DNA of 37,428 nt from Pararhodospirillum oryzae. Its GTDB lineage: Bacteria; Pseudomonadota; Alphaproteobacteria; Rhodospirillales; Rhodospirillaceae. Shown here in pieces: positions 7,757-17,085 of this stretch. Both the position numbers and the translations under genes were made by a program. The notes below the pieces were generated by a model. That model had not been told where the DNA came from. It worked only from the letters and a program-made list of their open reading frames with translations, and ran no database searches. The stretch is taken from contig NZ_BJZO01000041.1 in NCBI RefSeq assembly GCF_007992075.1, positions 1 through 37,428 on the forward strand, in the 5' to 3' direction. The stretch's first letter is position 1; every line of letters starts with the position of its first letter.

Positions 7757-8923
7757 GTGTTTGAGATACCGGGCTTGAATTTCGACCTGGGCGAGGCGGC
7801 CGGGATGCTGCGCGCCAGCGTGCGCGCGTTTGCCGCGGCCGAGATCGCGCCGCGCGCCGCCTTGATCGACCGGGAGAACACCTTTCCCCCCGATCTGTGG
7901 CCCAAGCTGGGTGCCTTGGGCCTGCTGGGCATCACGGTGGAGGAGGAGGACGGCGGCGCCGGCATGGGCTACCTGGAACACGTGGTGGCCATGCAGGAAA
8001 TCAGCCGCGCCTCGGGCAGCGTGGGCCTGAGCTATGGCGCGCATTCCAATCTGTGCGTCAACCAGATCCGCCGCCACGCGACCCCCGAGCAGAAGCGCCG
8101 GTTCCTGCCCGGCCTGATCGAGGGCACCCGGGTGGGCGCCCTGGCCATGAGCGAGACCGGGGCGGGCTCCGACGTGGTGTCGATGCGCACCCGCGCCCGG
8201 CGCCAGGGCGACCGCTACATCCTGAACGGCACCAAGATGTGGATCACCAACGGCCCCACGGCGGACGTGGTCGTGGTCTACGCCAAGACCGATCCCGAGG
8301 CGGGTTCGCGGGGCATCACGGCTTTCGTGATCGAGCGGGGCATGAAGGGCTTTTCGTGCGCCCAGAAACTCGACAAACTGGGCATGCGGGGCTCGGACAC
8401 CGGCGAACTGGTGTTCGAGGATGTCGAGGTCCCCGAGGAAAACGTCCTGGGGCAGGTCAACGGAGGGGTCCGCGTCCTCATGAGCGGCCTGGATTACGAA
8501 CGCCTCGTTCTGGCCGGCGGCCCCCTGGGGCTGATGGAGGCCTGCCTTGACGTGGTCTTGCCCTATGTCCACGACCGCCAGCAGTTCGGCCAGCCCATTG
8601 GCACCTTCCAGCTGATGCAAGGCAAGCTGGCCGATCTCTACACCACCATGAACGCCTGCAAGGCCTATGTGTACACGGTGGCCCGCGCCTGCGACCGGGG
8701 CGAAACCACCCGCAAGGACGCCGCCGGCGCCATCTTGTACGCCGCCGAGAAGGCCACCTGGATGGCGCTTGAGACAATCCAGTGCCTGGGCGGCAATGGC
8801 TACATCAACGAATTCCCGGCCGGACGGCTGTTGCGCGACGCCAAGCTCTATGAAATCGGCGCCGGCACCAGCGAGATCCGGCGCATGCTGATCGGGCGGG
8901 AGCTGTTCTCCGAAACCGCCTGA
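7757..8923 (+). CDS. liuA: Isovaleryl-CoA dehydrogenase
   Basis: 388 aa from GTG 7757, selected because GGGAGG (7744-7749) lies 7 nt upstream. The open frame reaches back to 7643 but that part is not protein-like. Acyl-CoA dehydrogenase marks: [10 protein letters not shown] (131-140), [10 protein letters not shown] (161-170) and the C-terminal [16 protein letters not shown]. The catalytic base is E248 in [15 protein letters not shown], the position and context typical of isovaleryl-CoA dehydrogenase rather than short- or medium-chain enzymes. This FAD enzyme oxidises isovaleryl-CoA to 3-methylcrotonyl-CoA and passes electrons to ETF. First gene of the liu operon. Confidence 0.95.
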   Translation: MFEIPGLNFDLGEAAGMLRASVRAFAAAEIAPRAALIDRENTFPPDLWPKLGALGLLGITVEEEDGGAGMGYLEHVVAMQEISRASGSVGLSYGAHSNLCVNQIRRHATPEQKRRFLPGLIEGTRVGALAMSETGAGSDVVSMRTRARRQGDRYILNGTKMWITNGPTADVVVVYAKTDPEAGSRGITAFVIERGMKGFSCAQKLDKLGMRGSDTGELVFEDVEVPEENVLGQVNGGVRVLMSGLDYERLVLAGGPLGLMEACLDVVLPYVHDRQQFGQPIGTFQLMQGKLADLYTTMNACKAYVYTVARACDRGETTRKDAAGAILYAAEKATWMALETIQCLGGNGYINEFPAGRLLRDAKLYEIGAGTSEIRRMLIGRELFSETA

Positions 8924-8961
8924 TCTCCCTTTCCCTTCTTGTCGCGAGCCCGGACCCCATC

Positions 8962-9804
8962 ATGCCTCCCCCTTCCCCCGTGCCCGATCTCCTGGCCCGC
9001 CTGGAATCCCGTCACGATCTTCGTGTGATCCACGCCACGCTCACCGGCCCGGGGGCGTGGGGCGTGCCGGGCGCGCCCCTGGCCCCCCCCACCGTGGTGG
9101 CCTTGTTCACCCGCGCGCCCGACGCCTACCTGGGGCTGGCCGAGCCCCCCGACGTGCTCCATGGCGAGACGGACGAACCGGAGGCGCCCTCCCTGGTTGC
9201 CTGGGACGCGCGCCGGGCGGTCCGCTTGGCGCTGCGCTCCAACGCCCTGGTCTGGACATGGCTTTCCAGCCCGGCCCTTGATCCCGCCACCGGCCTGCCG
9301 GCCCCCGGCGCGCCGGCCGTCCAGGCCCTGATCGACGCCCTGGCGGGCAGCCTGTCGCACGGGACCGTGCTCGCCGACGCCCTGGCCGAGGCCAAGGAGG
9401 CGATGAACACCTTCCTGCCCGATCCCCCCCTCGCGGCCGCGCGGACCAAGTACGGGCTGGTCGTGCGCGCCTTGATGCGGACCCGCTGGCTGCTGGACCG
9501 GGGGACCTTGCCGCCCGCGTCGTGGGAGAGCTTGCGCGCCGGCCTCGCCTGGCCCGCCGAGGTCGCCGCCTGCCTCGACAGCCTGGAAGCCGATACCTTG
9601 ACCCAGCGTCGCCTGCCCGTTCTCGATGCCTGGATCGATCAGGTCTTCGACGATGCCCGGGCGCGGGGCGCCAGCCTGCCCGACCGCCACCCGCCGCTGG
9701 CCCTGCTTGATCCCCTGTACCGTGCCCTGGTCGCGCCGCCGGGCCCGCCGGTCCCCCCCGCGCCGGCCTCCCCCCGCGACCGCGTTCTTGTGTCCACCCC
9801 GTAG
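8962..9804 (+). CDS. RlaP-like nucleotidyltransferase superfamily protein, active site lost
   Basis: 280 aa. The body matches the RlaP-type predicted nucleotidyltransferase family (DNA polymerase beta superfamily): LVAWDARRAVRLALRSN (~78-94), NALVWTWLSSP, and the helical core KYGLVVRALMRTRWLL (163-178). The catalytic half has decayed: where active members have SGSRAWGF and DSDYDVRFIY, this has TGPGAWG (28-34) and PPTVVALFT (42-50), so the GS and all metal-binding Asp are missing. It lies 38 bp after liuA and its stop overlaps the ribosome site of the thiolase gene. Family assignment is from memory of the motif pattern; the function in a leucine operon is unknown. Confidence 0.7.
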   Translation: MPPPSPVPDLLARLESRHDLRVIHATLTGPGAWGVPGAPLAPPTVVALFTRAPDAYLGLAEPPDVLHGETDEPEAPSLVAWDARRAVRLALRSNALVWTWLSSPALDPATGLPAPGAPAVQALIDALAGSLSHGTVLADALAEAKEAMNTFLPDPPLAAARTKYGLVVRALMRTRWLLDRGTLPPASWESLRAGLAWPAEVAACLDSLEADTLTQRRLPVLDAWIDQVFDDARARGASLPDRHPPLALLDPLYRALVAPPGPPVPPAPASPRDRVLVSTP

Positions 9805-9814
9805 GGAGTGCGTC

Positions 9815-11017
9815 ATGCCCGCCTGCGCCGCCTCTTCTGATCCCATTGTCATTCTTTCCGCCCGCCGCACCCCCATGGGGGCCTTCCAGGGCGCTCTCTC
9901 CTCCGTCAAGGCCTCCACCTTGGGGGGAATCGCCCTCAAGGCCGCCCGCGAGGACGCGGGCGTGCCCCCGGAGCGCCTGGACGGCGTGCTGATGGGCTGC
10001 GTGCTGCCGGCGGGCCAAGGCCAGGCCCCCGCCCGCCAGGCGGCCCACGGGGCCGGCCTGCCGTGGTCGGTGCCGTGCACCACGCTCAACAAGATGTGCG
10101 GCTCGGGCATGGCCACCTTGATGGCCGCCCACGACAGCCTCGCGGCCGGCACCGCCCAGGTTCTGGCCGCCGGCGGCATGGAAAGCATGTCGAACGCGCC
10201 GCACCTGCTGCCCCATGCCCGGGGGGGCTTGCGCATGGGCAACGCCCGCCTGCTCGATCACATGTTCCTGGACGGGCTGGAGGATGCCTTTGATCCCGGC
10301 CGCCTGATGGGCACCTTCGCCGAGGACACCGCCCAGGCCCTGGGCTTTTCGCGCGCCGAGCAGGACGCCTTCGCGCGCGCCTCGCTGGAGCGGGCCCGCC
10401 AGGCCCAGGCCAACGGCGACTTCGCGGCCGAAATCGTGCCCGTGGATGTCCCCGGACGCATGAGCACCACCCGGGTCGAGATCGACGAGGCCCCGGGCAA
10501 GGCCGATCCCGCGCGCATTCCCCACCTGAAGCCGGCGTTTCGCGAGGGCGGCACCGTGACCGCCGCCAACAGTTCCTCGATTTCCGACGGCGCCGCCGCC
10601 CTGGTCCTGACCCGGGCCTCGATCGCCGAGCGCGAGGGCTGGCGCCCGCTGGCGCGCATCCGCGCCCAGGCCGTCCATGCCCAGGAACCCGCCTGGTTCA
10701 CCACCGCCCCCATCGGCGCCTGCCAGGCCGTGCTCGACAAGGCGGGCTGGACGGTGGCCGACGTTGACCGCTGGGAAATCAACGAAGCCTTCGCGGTTGT
10801 CACCCTGGCCGCGATGCGGGCTCTGGACCTGGACCCCGAACGGGTGAACAGTCGCGGGGGGGCGTGTGCGCTGGGCCACCCGATCGGCGCCTCGGGGGCG
10901 CGCATCGTGGTGACCTTGATCCACACGCTTCGGGCCCTGGGCGGGCGGCGCGGCGTGGCGACGTTGTGCATCGGCGGTGGCGAGGCCACCGCCCTTGCCA
11001 TCGAGCTTGTGGAGTAG
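9815..11017 (+). CDS. Acetyl-CoA C-acetyltransferase (thiolase)
   Basis: 400 aa from ATG 9815; AGGGAG overlaps the stop of the previous gene. The open frame begins further back (9626) inside that gene and is not used. The nucleophile is C95 in LNKMCGSGM. The second catalytic pair is H355 in GHPIGASGAR and C385 in LCIGGGEAT. NEAF is present. The enzyme cleaves acetoacetyl-CoA to two acetyl-CoA or does the reverse. In this operon it can complete the use of acetoacetate released by HMG-CoA lyase, although no CoA transferase or acetoacetyl-CoA synthetase is in view. Minor oddities: NSRGGAC for the usual NVNGGAI, and GGEAT for GGMG. Confidence 0.93.
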   Translation: MPACAASSDPIVILSARRTPMGAFQGALSSVKASTLGGIALKAAREDAGVPPERLDGVLMGCVLPAGQGQAPARQAAHGAGLPWSVPCTTLNKMCGSGMATLMAAHDSLAAGTAQVLAAGGMESMSNAPHLLPHARGGLRMGNARLLDHMFLDGLEDAFDPGRLMGTFAEDTAQALGFSRAEQDAFARASLERARQAQANGDFAAEIVPVDVPGRMSTTRVEIDEAPGKADPARIPHLKPAFREGGTVTAANSSSISDGAAALVLTRASIAEREGWRPLARIRAQAVHAQEPAWFTTAPIGACQAVLDKAGWTVADVDRWEINEAFAVVTLAAMRALDLDPERVNSRGGACALGHPIGASGARIVVTLIHTLRALGGRRGVATLCIGGGEATALAIELVE

Positions 11018-11052
11018 CGCGCTCGCGTGCCCGGGTTTCGTGGCCGCCCCCC

Positions 11053-11079
11053 TTCCGGCCGGGCCTCCCCCGGCCGGAA
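11053..11079 (+). repeat. Intercistronic stem-loop in liu operon (1 of 3)
   Basis: TTCCGGCCGGG (11053-11063), loop CCTCC, CCCGGCCGGAA (11069-11079): a perfect 11-bp stem in the 96-bp gap between the thiolase and SDR genes. No T-run follows, so an mRNA processing or stability element, or a partial terminator, is more likely than a full terminator. Confidence 0.65.
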
Positions 11080-11113
11080 CCGACCGACCCGCGCGACAAG
11101 CAAGGAGTTTCCC

Positions 11114-11797
11114 ATGTCCACCGTTCTGATCACCGGCGCCAATCGCGGCCTGGGCCTGGAATTCGCCCGCCAGTACAAAGCCTCGGGCTGGGAGGTGATC
11201 GCCGCGTGCCGCGATCCCGTGGGCGCCGACGCCCTGGGCGCCCTGGGGGTCGAGGAACTGGCCCTCGACGTGGGCGAACCCGCCGCCATCGGCGCCTTTG
11301 GCGCGCGCCTGGCCGGGCGCGCCCTCGACCTGTTCATCTGCAACGCCGGCGTCTACGGCGGCAAGGAAGGCCAGCAGGTCCTGGGCCAGGTCGATGTCGC
11401 CGCCTGGGAGCACACCTTTCGCATCAATGCCATTGCCCCCTTGAAGCTCACCGAGGCCCTGTTGCCCTCGCTCAAGGCGGCGAAGGGAGCCAGGGCGGTG
11501 TATGTGTCGTCGCTCATGGCCTCGATGGCCGAGAATACCTCGGGGGGCGAGTACATCTACCGCTCCTCCAAGGCGGCGCTAAACGCCGTGATCAAAAGCC
11601 TGAGCATTGATCTGGCACCGCTTGGCATCACCGTGGCCGCGCTGCATCCGGGCTGGGTGCGCACCGACATGGGCGGCCCCAACGGCATGATCGACGCCCC
11701 GGAATCGATCACCGGCCTGCGCCGGGTCATCGAGGCCCTGACCCCGGCCGACAGCGGGCGCTTCCTGGCCTACAACGGCCAGGAAATCCCCTGGTAA
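11114..11797 (+). CDS. Short-chain dehydrogenase/reductase
   Basis: 227 aa from ATG 11114 (AAGGAG 7 nt upstream). Classical SDR layout: nucleotide-binding TGANRGLG (7-14), NAG in ICNAGVYG, catalytic Ser in YVSSLMAS and the YxxxK active site in YIYRSSKAALN, then HPGWVRTDMGG. The short length and late region resemble the C-factor-like SDR subgroup. NAD(P)-dependent oxidoreductase; the substrate is unknown. The operon suggests an acyl- or hydroxyacyl-CoA related step, but this is inference. It lies 27 bp before the next gene. Confidence 0.9.
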   Translation: MSTVLITGANRGLGLEFARQYKASGWEVIAACRDPVGADALGALGVEELALDVGEPAAIGAFGARLAGRALDLFICNAGVYGGKEGQQVLGQVDVAAWEHTFRINAIAPLKLTEALLPSLKAAKGARAVYVSSLMASMAENTSGGEYIYRSSKAALNAVIKSLSIDLAPLGITVAALHPGWVRTDMGGPNGMIDAPESITGLRRVIEALTPADSGRFLAYNGQEIPW

Positions 11798-11824
11798 TCT
11801 CCCAGCCCTGGCCGGAGCCCGCCC

Positions 11825-12427
11825 ATGCCGGAACCGTTGACCTTCTATTTCGACTTCACCAGCCCCTACAGCTGGATCGCCGCCGAGCGGATCACCATGA
11901 TCGCGGCGCGCCATGCCCGGGAAGTGCGCTGGCGGGCCATCCTGGTGGGGCCCCTGATGCGAGAAAGCGGCAACGAACCCTTGCTGCACCAGCCCCTCAA
12001 GGGCGCCTACTTCCGCCGCGACATCGCGCGCTGTTTTCGCCTCCATGGCCTGGAAGGCCGTTTGCCCGCCGTTTTTCCCGTGCTGACCACGGCGGCCGCG
12101 CGCACCTTTCACTGGGTGCGCGCCCAGGGCCGCGAGCCGGCCCAGGCCTTTGCCCTGGCGGTGTTCCGCGCCTACTTCCGCGAGGGGCGCGACATCGCCG
12201 ACCCGGCCGAGATCGCGGCCCTCGCGGCCACGCTGGGCCATGATCCCGACGAGGTCCTGGCCGTGACCCGCGATCCCACCTGGAAATCCCGCCTGATCGA
12301 CGAAGTCGAGCGCGCCCGCAAGGATGGGGTGTGCGGGGTGCCTTATGTCCTGGTCGATGGCGAACCCTTCTGGGGCGCCGATCGCCTGGACATGCTTGAG
12401 GCGTGGCTGAGCCGGGGCGGCTGGTAG
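11825..12427 (+). CDS. DsbA-fold 2-hydroxychromene-2-carboxylate isomerase-like protein
   Basis: 200 aa. The N-terminus FYFDFTSPYSWIAAE and the C-terminal DGVCGVPYVLVDGEPFWGADRL are the conserved ends of the HCCA isomerase / kappa-class GST group, a thioredoxin fold with a helical insert. Members use glutathione; Ser in SPYSW is the usual active residue. HCCA isomerases act in naphthalene breakdown, but homologues often sit in fatty-acid and amino-acid operons with no known substrate, so no reaction is assigned. The spacing to the next gene is long (160 bp) and holds a stem-loop. Confidence 0.85.
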   Translation: MPEPLTFYFDFTSPYSWIAAERITMIAARHAREVRWRAILVGPLMRESGNEPLLHQPLKGAYFRRDIARCFRLHGLEGRLPAVFPVLTTAAARTFHWVRAQGREPAQAFALAVFRAYFREGRDIADPAEIAALAATLGHDPDEVLAVTRDPTWKSRLIDEVERARKDGVCGVPYVLVDGEPFWGADRLDMLEAWLSRGGW

Positions 12428-12440
12428 CGTCTTCTCCCTG

Positions 12441-12471
12441 GCCGGTCCGGGGGGATCCTTCCCGGACCGGC
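12441..12471 (+). repeat. Intercistronic stem-loop in liu operon (2 of 3)
   Basis: GCCGGTCCGGG (12441-12451), 9-nt loop, CCCGGACCGGC (12461-12471): a perfect 11-bp stem just after the DsbA-like gene. G-U pairs can extend it inward in RNA. An A-rich patch (12516-12529) follows before the liuB ribosome site, unusual for this DNA and possibly a secondary promoter or ribosome-loading region. Confidence 0.65.
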
Positions 12472-12587
12472 TCCCGGGCCCGGAAAGCCGCGAATAACGG
12501 CTATTGCGTACCATAAAAAATAAAAAACACCGACACGAACGCCCGTCCCCCGCGCGAGACGGGATCAGGCAGGGAAGGAAAACGTCC

Positions 12588-14195
12588 GTGAGCGTGATCA
12601 AAAGCGCCCTTAACCCGCGCTCCGAGGACTTCAAGGCCAACCGCGCCCGCATGGAAGGCCTGGTGGCCGACCTGCGGACCCAGGTGGTCCACATCAAGCA
12701 AGGAGGCGGCGAGCGCGCCCGGGAACGCCATCTGGCCCGGGGCAAGATGCTGCCCCGCGACCGGGTGCGCGGCCTTCTCGACGTGGGCTCGCCGTTCCTG
12801 GAGTTCAGCCAGTTCGCCGCCTGGGGGGTGTACGACGATCCGGTGGCGGCGGCCGGCATCATCACCGGCATTGGCCGCATCGAGGGGGTGGAATGCGTGA
12901 TCGTGGCCAACGATGCCACGGTCAAGGGCGGGTCCTATTACCCGCTCACGGTCAAGAAGCACCTGCGCGCCCAGGAAATCGCGCGCGAAAACAATCTGCC
13001 GTGCGTTTACCTGGTGGAATCCGGGGGCGCCTTCCTGCCCCGCCAGGACGAGGTTTTCCCCGATCGCGACAACTTCGGACGCATTTTCTACAACCAGGCC
13101 ACCCTGAGCGCGGCCGGGATTCCCCAGATCGCGGTGGTGATGGGCAGTTGCACGGCCGGAGGCGCCTACGTGCCGGCCATGGCCGACGAAAGCATCATCG
13201 TGCGCGGCCAGGGCACGATCTTCCTGGGCGGCCCCCCCCTGGTCAAGGCGGCGACCGGCGAGGTGGTCAGCGCCGAGGAACTGGGGGGCGCCGATGTCCA
13301 TTGCCGGATCTCGGGCGTGACCGACCATTACGCCCAGGACGACCGCCACGCCCTGGCGCTGGCGCGCCGGGTGGTTGCCGGGCTCAACCGAGTCAAGCGG
13401 GTGAGCCTGGATGTCCGGGCGCCCGAGGATCCCCTCTACGACCCGGCCGAGGTCTATGGCATCCTCCCCGCCGACCCCCGCAAGCCCTACGACGTGCGCG
13501 AGATCATTGCCCGCCTGGTCGATGGCTCGCGCCTGGACGAGTTCCGCGCCCTCTATGGCCCCACCCTGGTGTGCGGCTTCGCGCGCCTGTTCGGCTACCC
13601 CGTGGGCATCGTCGCCAACAACGGCATCTTGTTCGGTGAAAGCGCGCAGAAGGGGGCGCATTTCGTGCAGGTGTGCGCCCAGCGGGGCATTCCTTTGATC
13701 TTCCTGCAAAACATCAGCGGCTTCATGGTCGGACGCAAGGTCGAGGCGGGGGGCATCGCCAAGGACGGCGCCAAGATGGTCACCGCCGTGGCCTGCGCGC
13801 GGGTGCCGCGCCTGACCATGATCATTGGCGGGTCCTACGGGGCGGGCAACTACGCCATGTGCGGGCGCGCCTACAATCCCCGCTTCCTGTGGACCTGGCC
13901 CAACAGCCGGATCTCGGTCATGGGCGGCGAGCAGGCGGCCAACGTGCTGGCCCAGGTGCGCCGCGACGCCCTGGAAGCGCAGGGCCAGACCTGGCCCCCC
14001 GAGGACGAGGAAGCCTTCAAAACCCCGATTCGCGCCCAGTACGAAACCCAAGGCCACCCCTACTATGCCAGCGCCCGGCTGTGGGATGACGGCATCGTGG
14101 ACCCGGCCGACGCCCGCATGACCCTGGCGTTATCCTTGTCGGCGGCGCTCAATGCCCCCATCGAGCCCTCGCCCTTTGGCGTGTTTCGCATGTGA
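12588..14195 (+). CDS. liuB: Methylcrotonyl-CoA carboxylase beta subunit (carboxyltransferase)
   Basis: 535 aa from GTG 12588 (GGAAGGAA 7 nt upstream), the usual length; the upstream open frame to 12504 is leader. Two crotonase-like halves: the N-half holds [40 protein letters not shown] and [14 protein letters not shown]; the C-half holds [21 protein letters not shown] and [16 protein letters not shown]. These are diagnostic of 3-methylcrotonyl-CoA carboxylase rather than propionyl-CoA carboxylase. It moves carboxyl from biotin on LiuD to 3-methylcrotonyl-CoA, giving 3-methylglutaconyl-CoA. liuC starts 20 bp after its stop. Confidence 0.96.
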   Translation: MSVIKSALNPRSEDFKANRARMEGLVADLRTQVVHIKQGGGERARERHLARGKMLPRDRVRGLLDVGSPFLEFSQFAAWGVYDDPVAAAGIITGIGRIEGVECVIVANDATVKGGSYYPLTVKKHLRAQEIARENNLPCVYLVESGGAFLPRQDEVFPDRDNFGRIFYNQATLSAAGIPQIAVVMGSCTAGGAYVPAMADESIIVRGQGTIFLGGPPLVKAATGEVVSAEELGGADVHCRISGVTDHYAQDDRHALALARRVVAGLNRVKRVSLDVRAPEDPLYDPAEVYGILPADPRKPYDVREIIARLVDGSRLDEFRALYGPTLVCGFARLFGYPVGIVANNGILFGESAQKGAHFVQVCAQRGIPLIFLQNISGFMVGRKVEAGGIAKDGAKMVTAVACARVPRLTMIIGGSYGAGNYAMCGRAYNPRFLWTWPNSRISVMGGEQAANVLAQVRRDALEAQGQTWPPEDEEAFKTPIRAQYETQGHPYYASARLWDDGIVDPADARMTLALSLSAALNAPIEPSPFGVFRM

Positions 14196-14215
14196 TCCGA
14201 ACCAGGAGCCCCGCC

Positions 14216-15010
14216 ATGTCCCCGTTGCTGGAAGACCGCGATAGCCCGCAGGTCGTGCGTCTGACCTTGAACCGCCCCCAGGTTCACAACGCCTTCGACG
14301 AAACCCTGATCGCCGCCCTGATCGAGGCGCTGGAGCGCCTGGGCGCCGATGATCACGTCCGGGTCATCGTGCTGACCGGCACCCCCGGGACGTTTTGCGT
14401 CGGCGCCGATCTGGAGTGGATGCGCCGTCTGGCCGCCTGCGGTCCCGAGGAAAACGAAGCCGACGCCCACGGGCTCGCCCGCCTGATGGCCACCTTGGAC
14501 CAGTGCCCCAAGCCCACCGTGGCCGTGGTCGATGGCCCGGCCTTCGGAGGCGGGGTCGGGCTGGTCGCGGCCTGCGACATTGCCCTGGCCAGCACCGAGG
14601 CCCTGTTTTGCCTGTCCGAGGTGCGCCTGGGGCTGATTCCGGCGGTGATTGCCCCTTACGTCGCGCGCGCGATCGGAACCCGGGCCTGCCGGCGTTTGTT
14701 CCTGACCGGCGAGCGCTTCGACGCCGCCGAGGCCCAGGCCCTGGGGCTGGTCAGCACCGTGGTCTCGCCCGCCACCCTGGACGACGCCCTGTCCCTCGTG
14801 ACGCGCGACCTGCACCGGGGTGCCCCCCAGGCCCAGGCGGCGGCCAAGGATCTGTTGCGCCTGGTTGACGCCTTGCCCCCCGACGACGAGGCCCTGCACG
14901 CCGAAACCGCCCGGCGCATTGCCACGCGCCGCGCCAGTGCCGAGGGCCGCGAAGGCATCGGGGCTTTCCTGGACAAGCGCCCGCCCGCCTGGACCATCCC
15001 CTCCGCGTAG
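14216..15010 (+). CDS. liuC: Methylglutaconyl-CoA hydratase (enoyl-CoA hydratase family)
   Basis: 264 aa from ATG 14216 with AGGAG (14204-14208) 7 nt upstream. Crotonase fold: LTLNRPQVHNAFDE near the N-terminus, oxyanion-hole loops FCVGADLEWMRR and GPAFGGGVGLVAACDIALA, then SEVRLGLIPAVIAPYV, the version seen in AUH/methylglutaconyl-CoA hydratases. It hydrates 3-methylglutaconyl-CoA to HMG-CoA. It is tightly spaced after liuB and followed by a 80-bp gap with a stem-loop before liuD. Confidence 0.93.
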   Translation: MSPLLEDRDSPQVVRLTLNRPQVHNAFDETLIAALIEALERLGADDHVRVIVLTGTPGTFCVGADLEWMRRLAACGPEENEADAHGLARLMATLDQCPKPTVAVVDGPAFGGGVGLVAACDIALASTEALFCLSEVRLGLIPAVIAPYVARAIGTRACRRLFLTGERFDAAEAQALGLVSTVVSPATLDDALSLVTRDLHRGAPQAQAAAKDLLRLVDALPPDDEALHAETARRIATRRASAEGREGIGAFLDKRPPAWTIPSA

Positions 15011-15034
15011 GGGCCCCTCCGCCTAGGGGCCCCT
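15009..15034 (+). repeat. Intercistronic palindrome pair in liu operon (3 of 3)
   Basis: Two copies of the self-complementary 10-mer AGGGGCCCCT (15009-15018 and 15025-15034) separated by CCGCCT. They can pair with each other as a perfect 10-bp stem with a 6-nt loop. Both belong to a 14-bp direct repeat TAGGGGCCCCTCCG (15008-15021, 15024-15037). The first copy overlaps the liuC stop codon. A further CCTCC/GGAGG hairpin follows at once. Confidence 0.65.
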
Positions 15035-15090
15035 CCGGGAGGGCGCCCGCGACCAGAAAAAGAAAAGACATCCCCAGGGAGGGACCGTTC

Positions 15091-17085
15091 ATGTTCACCA
15101 AGATCCTGATCGCGAACCGGGGCGAGATCGCGTGTCGCATCGCGCGCACGGCGCGCCGGCTGGGCGTGCGCACCGTGGCCGTGTTTTCCGACGCCGACGC
15201 CCAGGCCCGCCACGTCAGCCTGTGCGACGAGGCGGTGCGCCTGGGGCCCGCGCCCCCGGCCGAAAGCTACCTGCGCATTCCCCGCCTGATCGAGGCGGCC
15301 CAGGCCACGGGGGCCCAGGCCATCCACCCCGGCTATGGCTTCCTGTCGGAAAACGCCGCCTTCGCCGAGGCCTGCCAGGCGGCCGGGATCACCTTCATCG
15401 GCCCGCCCGTGCCCGCCATCCGGGTCATGGGTTCCAAGGCCGAGTCGAAGGCCCTGATGGCCCGGGCCGGGGTGCCCCTGATCCCCGGCTTCCACGCCGA
15501 GGAGGCCTCCGACGCCCGGCTGACCCAGGCCGCGCGCGAGATCGGGTTTCCGGTGCTGATCAAGGCCAGTGCCGGCGGCGGTGGCAAGGGCATGCGGGTG
15601 GTGGACGACGAAGCCGGCTTCGGCCCCGCCCTGGCCGCCGCCCGGCGCGAGGCCCGGGCCGCCTTTGGCGACGACCGGATCTTGCTGGAAAAATACCTCG
15701 ATCACCCGCGCCACGTGGAAGTCCAGGTCTTCGCCGATCGCCTTGGCACCACCGTGACCCTGTTCGACCGGGATTGCTCGATCCAGCGCCGCCATCAGAA
15801 GGTGATCGAGGAAGCCCCGGCCCCGGGCCTCGCCGCCCCCTTGCGCGCCGGCCTGGCCGAGGCCGCCATCGCCGCCGCCCGCGCCGTGGCCTACGAGGGC
15901 GCGGGCACGGTCGAGTTCCTGGTCCAGGACGACGCCTTCTACTTCATCGAAATGAACACCCGCCTTCAGGTGGAACACCCGGTCACGGAAATGATCACCG
16001 GCCTGGATCTGGTCGAATGGCAGCTGCGGGTGGCGGCGGGCGAACCGCTCCCCAAGGGGGCCGACGCGATCACCGCCCAGGGCCATGCCTTCGAGGCCCG
16101 CCTGTGCGCCGAGGATCCGGCCCGCGACTTCGCGCCCTCCACCGGCAAGATCCGCCACCTGCGTCCGCCCGCGACCGGCCCGCACGTGCGCCTGGATACC
16201 GGCATCGTCGAGGGCGACCGGGTGTCGGTTCACTACGATCCCCTGCTCGCCAAGCTGATCGTGTGGGACGTGGATCGCGACGCCGCCTTGCGCCGCCTGC
16301 GCGGGGCCCTGACCGAGGTGCAGGTGGCCGGCATCGCCACCAACATCGAATTCCTGGGCGCGGTGGCGGCCCATCCCGCCTTTGCCGCCGGGGCCCTGTC
16401 CACCCGCTTCATCGAAACCCACGCCAGCGCCCTGTTCCCCGCGCCCCGCCCCGCCGACCCGGAAACCCTGACCCTGGCCGCCTTGTTCGTGCTGCTCAAG
16501 GAACAGCGGCTGACGGCGGAGCGGGCCCGGGCCTCGCACGATCCCTATTCGCCCTGGCACCGGGCCGATGGCTGGCGCCTGAACGACGACAACCAGTACA
16601 CCCTCGATCTGCGCGACGGGGCCGAACTGGTGCGCCTGATCGTGCACTATCGCCCGGGGCGCTTTGAAATCGCCCTGCCCTCGGGCCGGGTGCTGACCGC
16701 GCTCGGCACCCTGGGCGACCACGGCGAGCTGGTGGCCGAGATCGACGGCCTGGCCCGGCGCGCCACGGTGGTGCGCCTGGGCGACGACCTGGTGGTGCTT
16801 TCGGGCGGCCATCAGCACGTCCTGGGCCTGCCCAAGGCCGCCGAGGAAGCCACGGCCGACGTGGGCGGCAGTCTCAACGCCCCCATGCCCGGGCGCGTGG
16901 TCCAGGTCCTGGTCGCCCCCGGCGAGGCCGTGGAGCGCGGCCAGCCCCTGATCGTGATGGAAGCCATGAAAATGGAAACCACCATCGCCGCGCCCTACGC
17001 CGGCATCGTCGCCCAGGTGTTTCCGGCGGTGGGCGAGCAGGTCGAGGACGGCAGTGCCCTGATCGCCCTGGAGGACGCCCCATGA
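15091..17085 (+). CDS. liuD: Methylcrotonyl-CoA carboxylase alpha subunit (biotin carboxylase/BCCP)
   Basis: 664 aa. Biotin carboxylase N-domain from MFTKILIANRGEIACRIAR; ATP-grasp with the glycine loop KASAGGGGKGMR near 157-168; EMNTRLQVEHPVTE; C-terminal biotinyl domain with biotin lysine K627 in MEAMKMET. It charges its own biotin with bicarbonate using ATP and passes carboxyl to LiuB. Length and partner genes make methylcrotonyl-CoA carboxylase alpha much more likely than acetyl- or propionyl-CoA carboxylase. GGGAGG precedes the ATG. Its stop overlaps the liuE start (ATGA). Confidence 0.96.
   Translation: MFTKILIANRGEIACRIARTARRLGVRTVAVFSDADAQARHVSLCDEAVRLGPAPPAESYLRIPRLIEAAQATGAQAIHPGYGFLSENAAFAEACQAAGITFIGPPVPAIRVMGSKAESKALMARAGVPLIPGFHAEEASDARLTQAAREIGFPVLIKASAGGGGKGMRVVDDEAGFGPALAAARREARAAFGDDRILLEKYLDHPRHVEVQVFADRLGTTVTLFDRDCSIQRRHQKVIEEAPAPGLAAPLRAGLAEAAIAAARAVAYEGAGTVEFLVQDDAFYFIEMNTRLQVEHPVTEMITGLDLVEWQLRVAAGEPLPKGADAITAQGHAFEARLCAEDPARDFAPSTGKIRHLRPPATGPHVRLDTGIVEGDRVSVHYDPLLAKLIVWDVDRDAALRRLRGALTEVQVAGIATNIEFLGAVAAHPAFAAGALSTRFIETHASALFPAPRPADPETLTLAALFVLLKEQRLTAERARASHDPYSPWHRADGWRLNDDNQYTLDLRDGAELVRLIVHYRPGRFEIALPSGRVLTALGTLGDHGELVAEIDGLARRATVVRLGDDLVVLSGGHQHVLGLPKAAEEATADVGGSLNAPMPGRVVQVLVAPGEAVERGQPLIVMEAMKMETTIAAPYAGIVAQVFPAVGEQVEDGSALIALEDAP

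Noticed and set aside
12504-12587. Possible longer N-terminus of liuB
   Set aside because: The standard length and a good ribosome site point to GTG 12588; the extra part is A-rich leader.
14656-16818. Minus-strand 720-codon open frame across liuC/liuD
   Set aside because: GC-rich antisense shadow of two clear enzymes; Gly/Gln/His-rich with no motifs.
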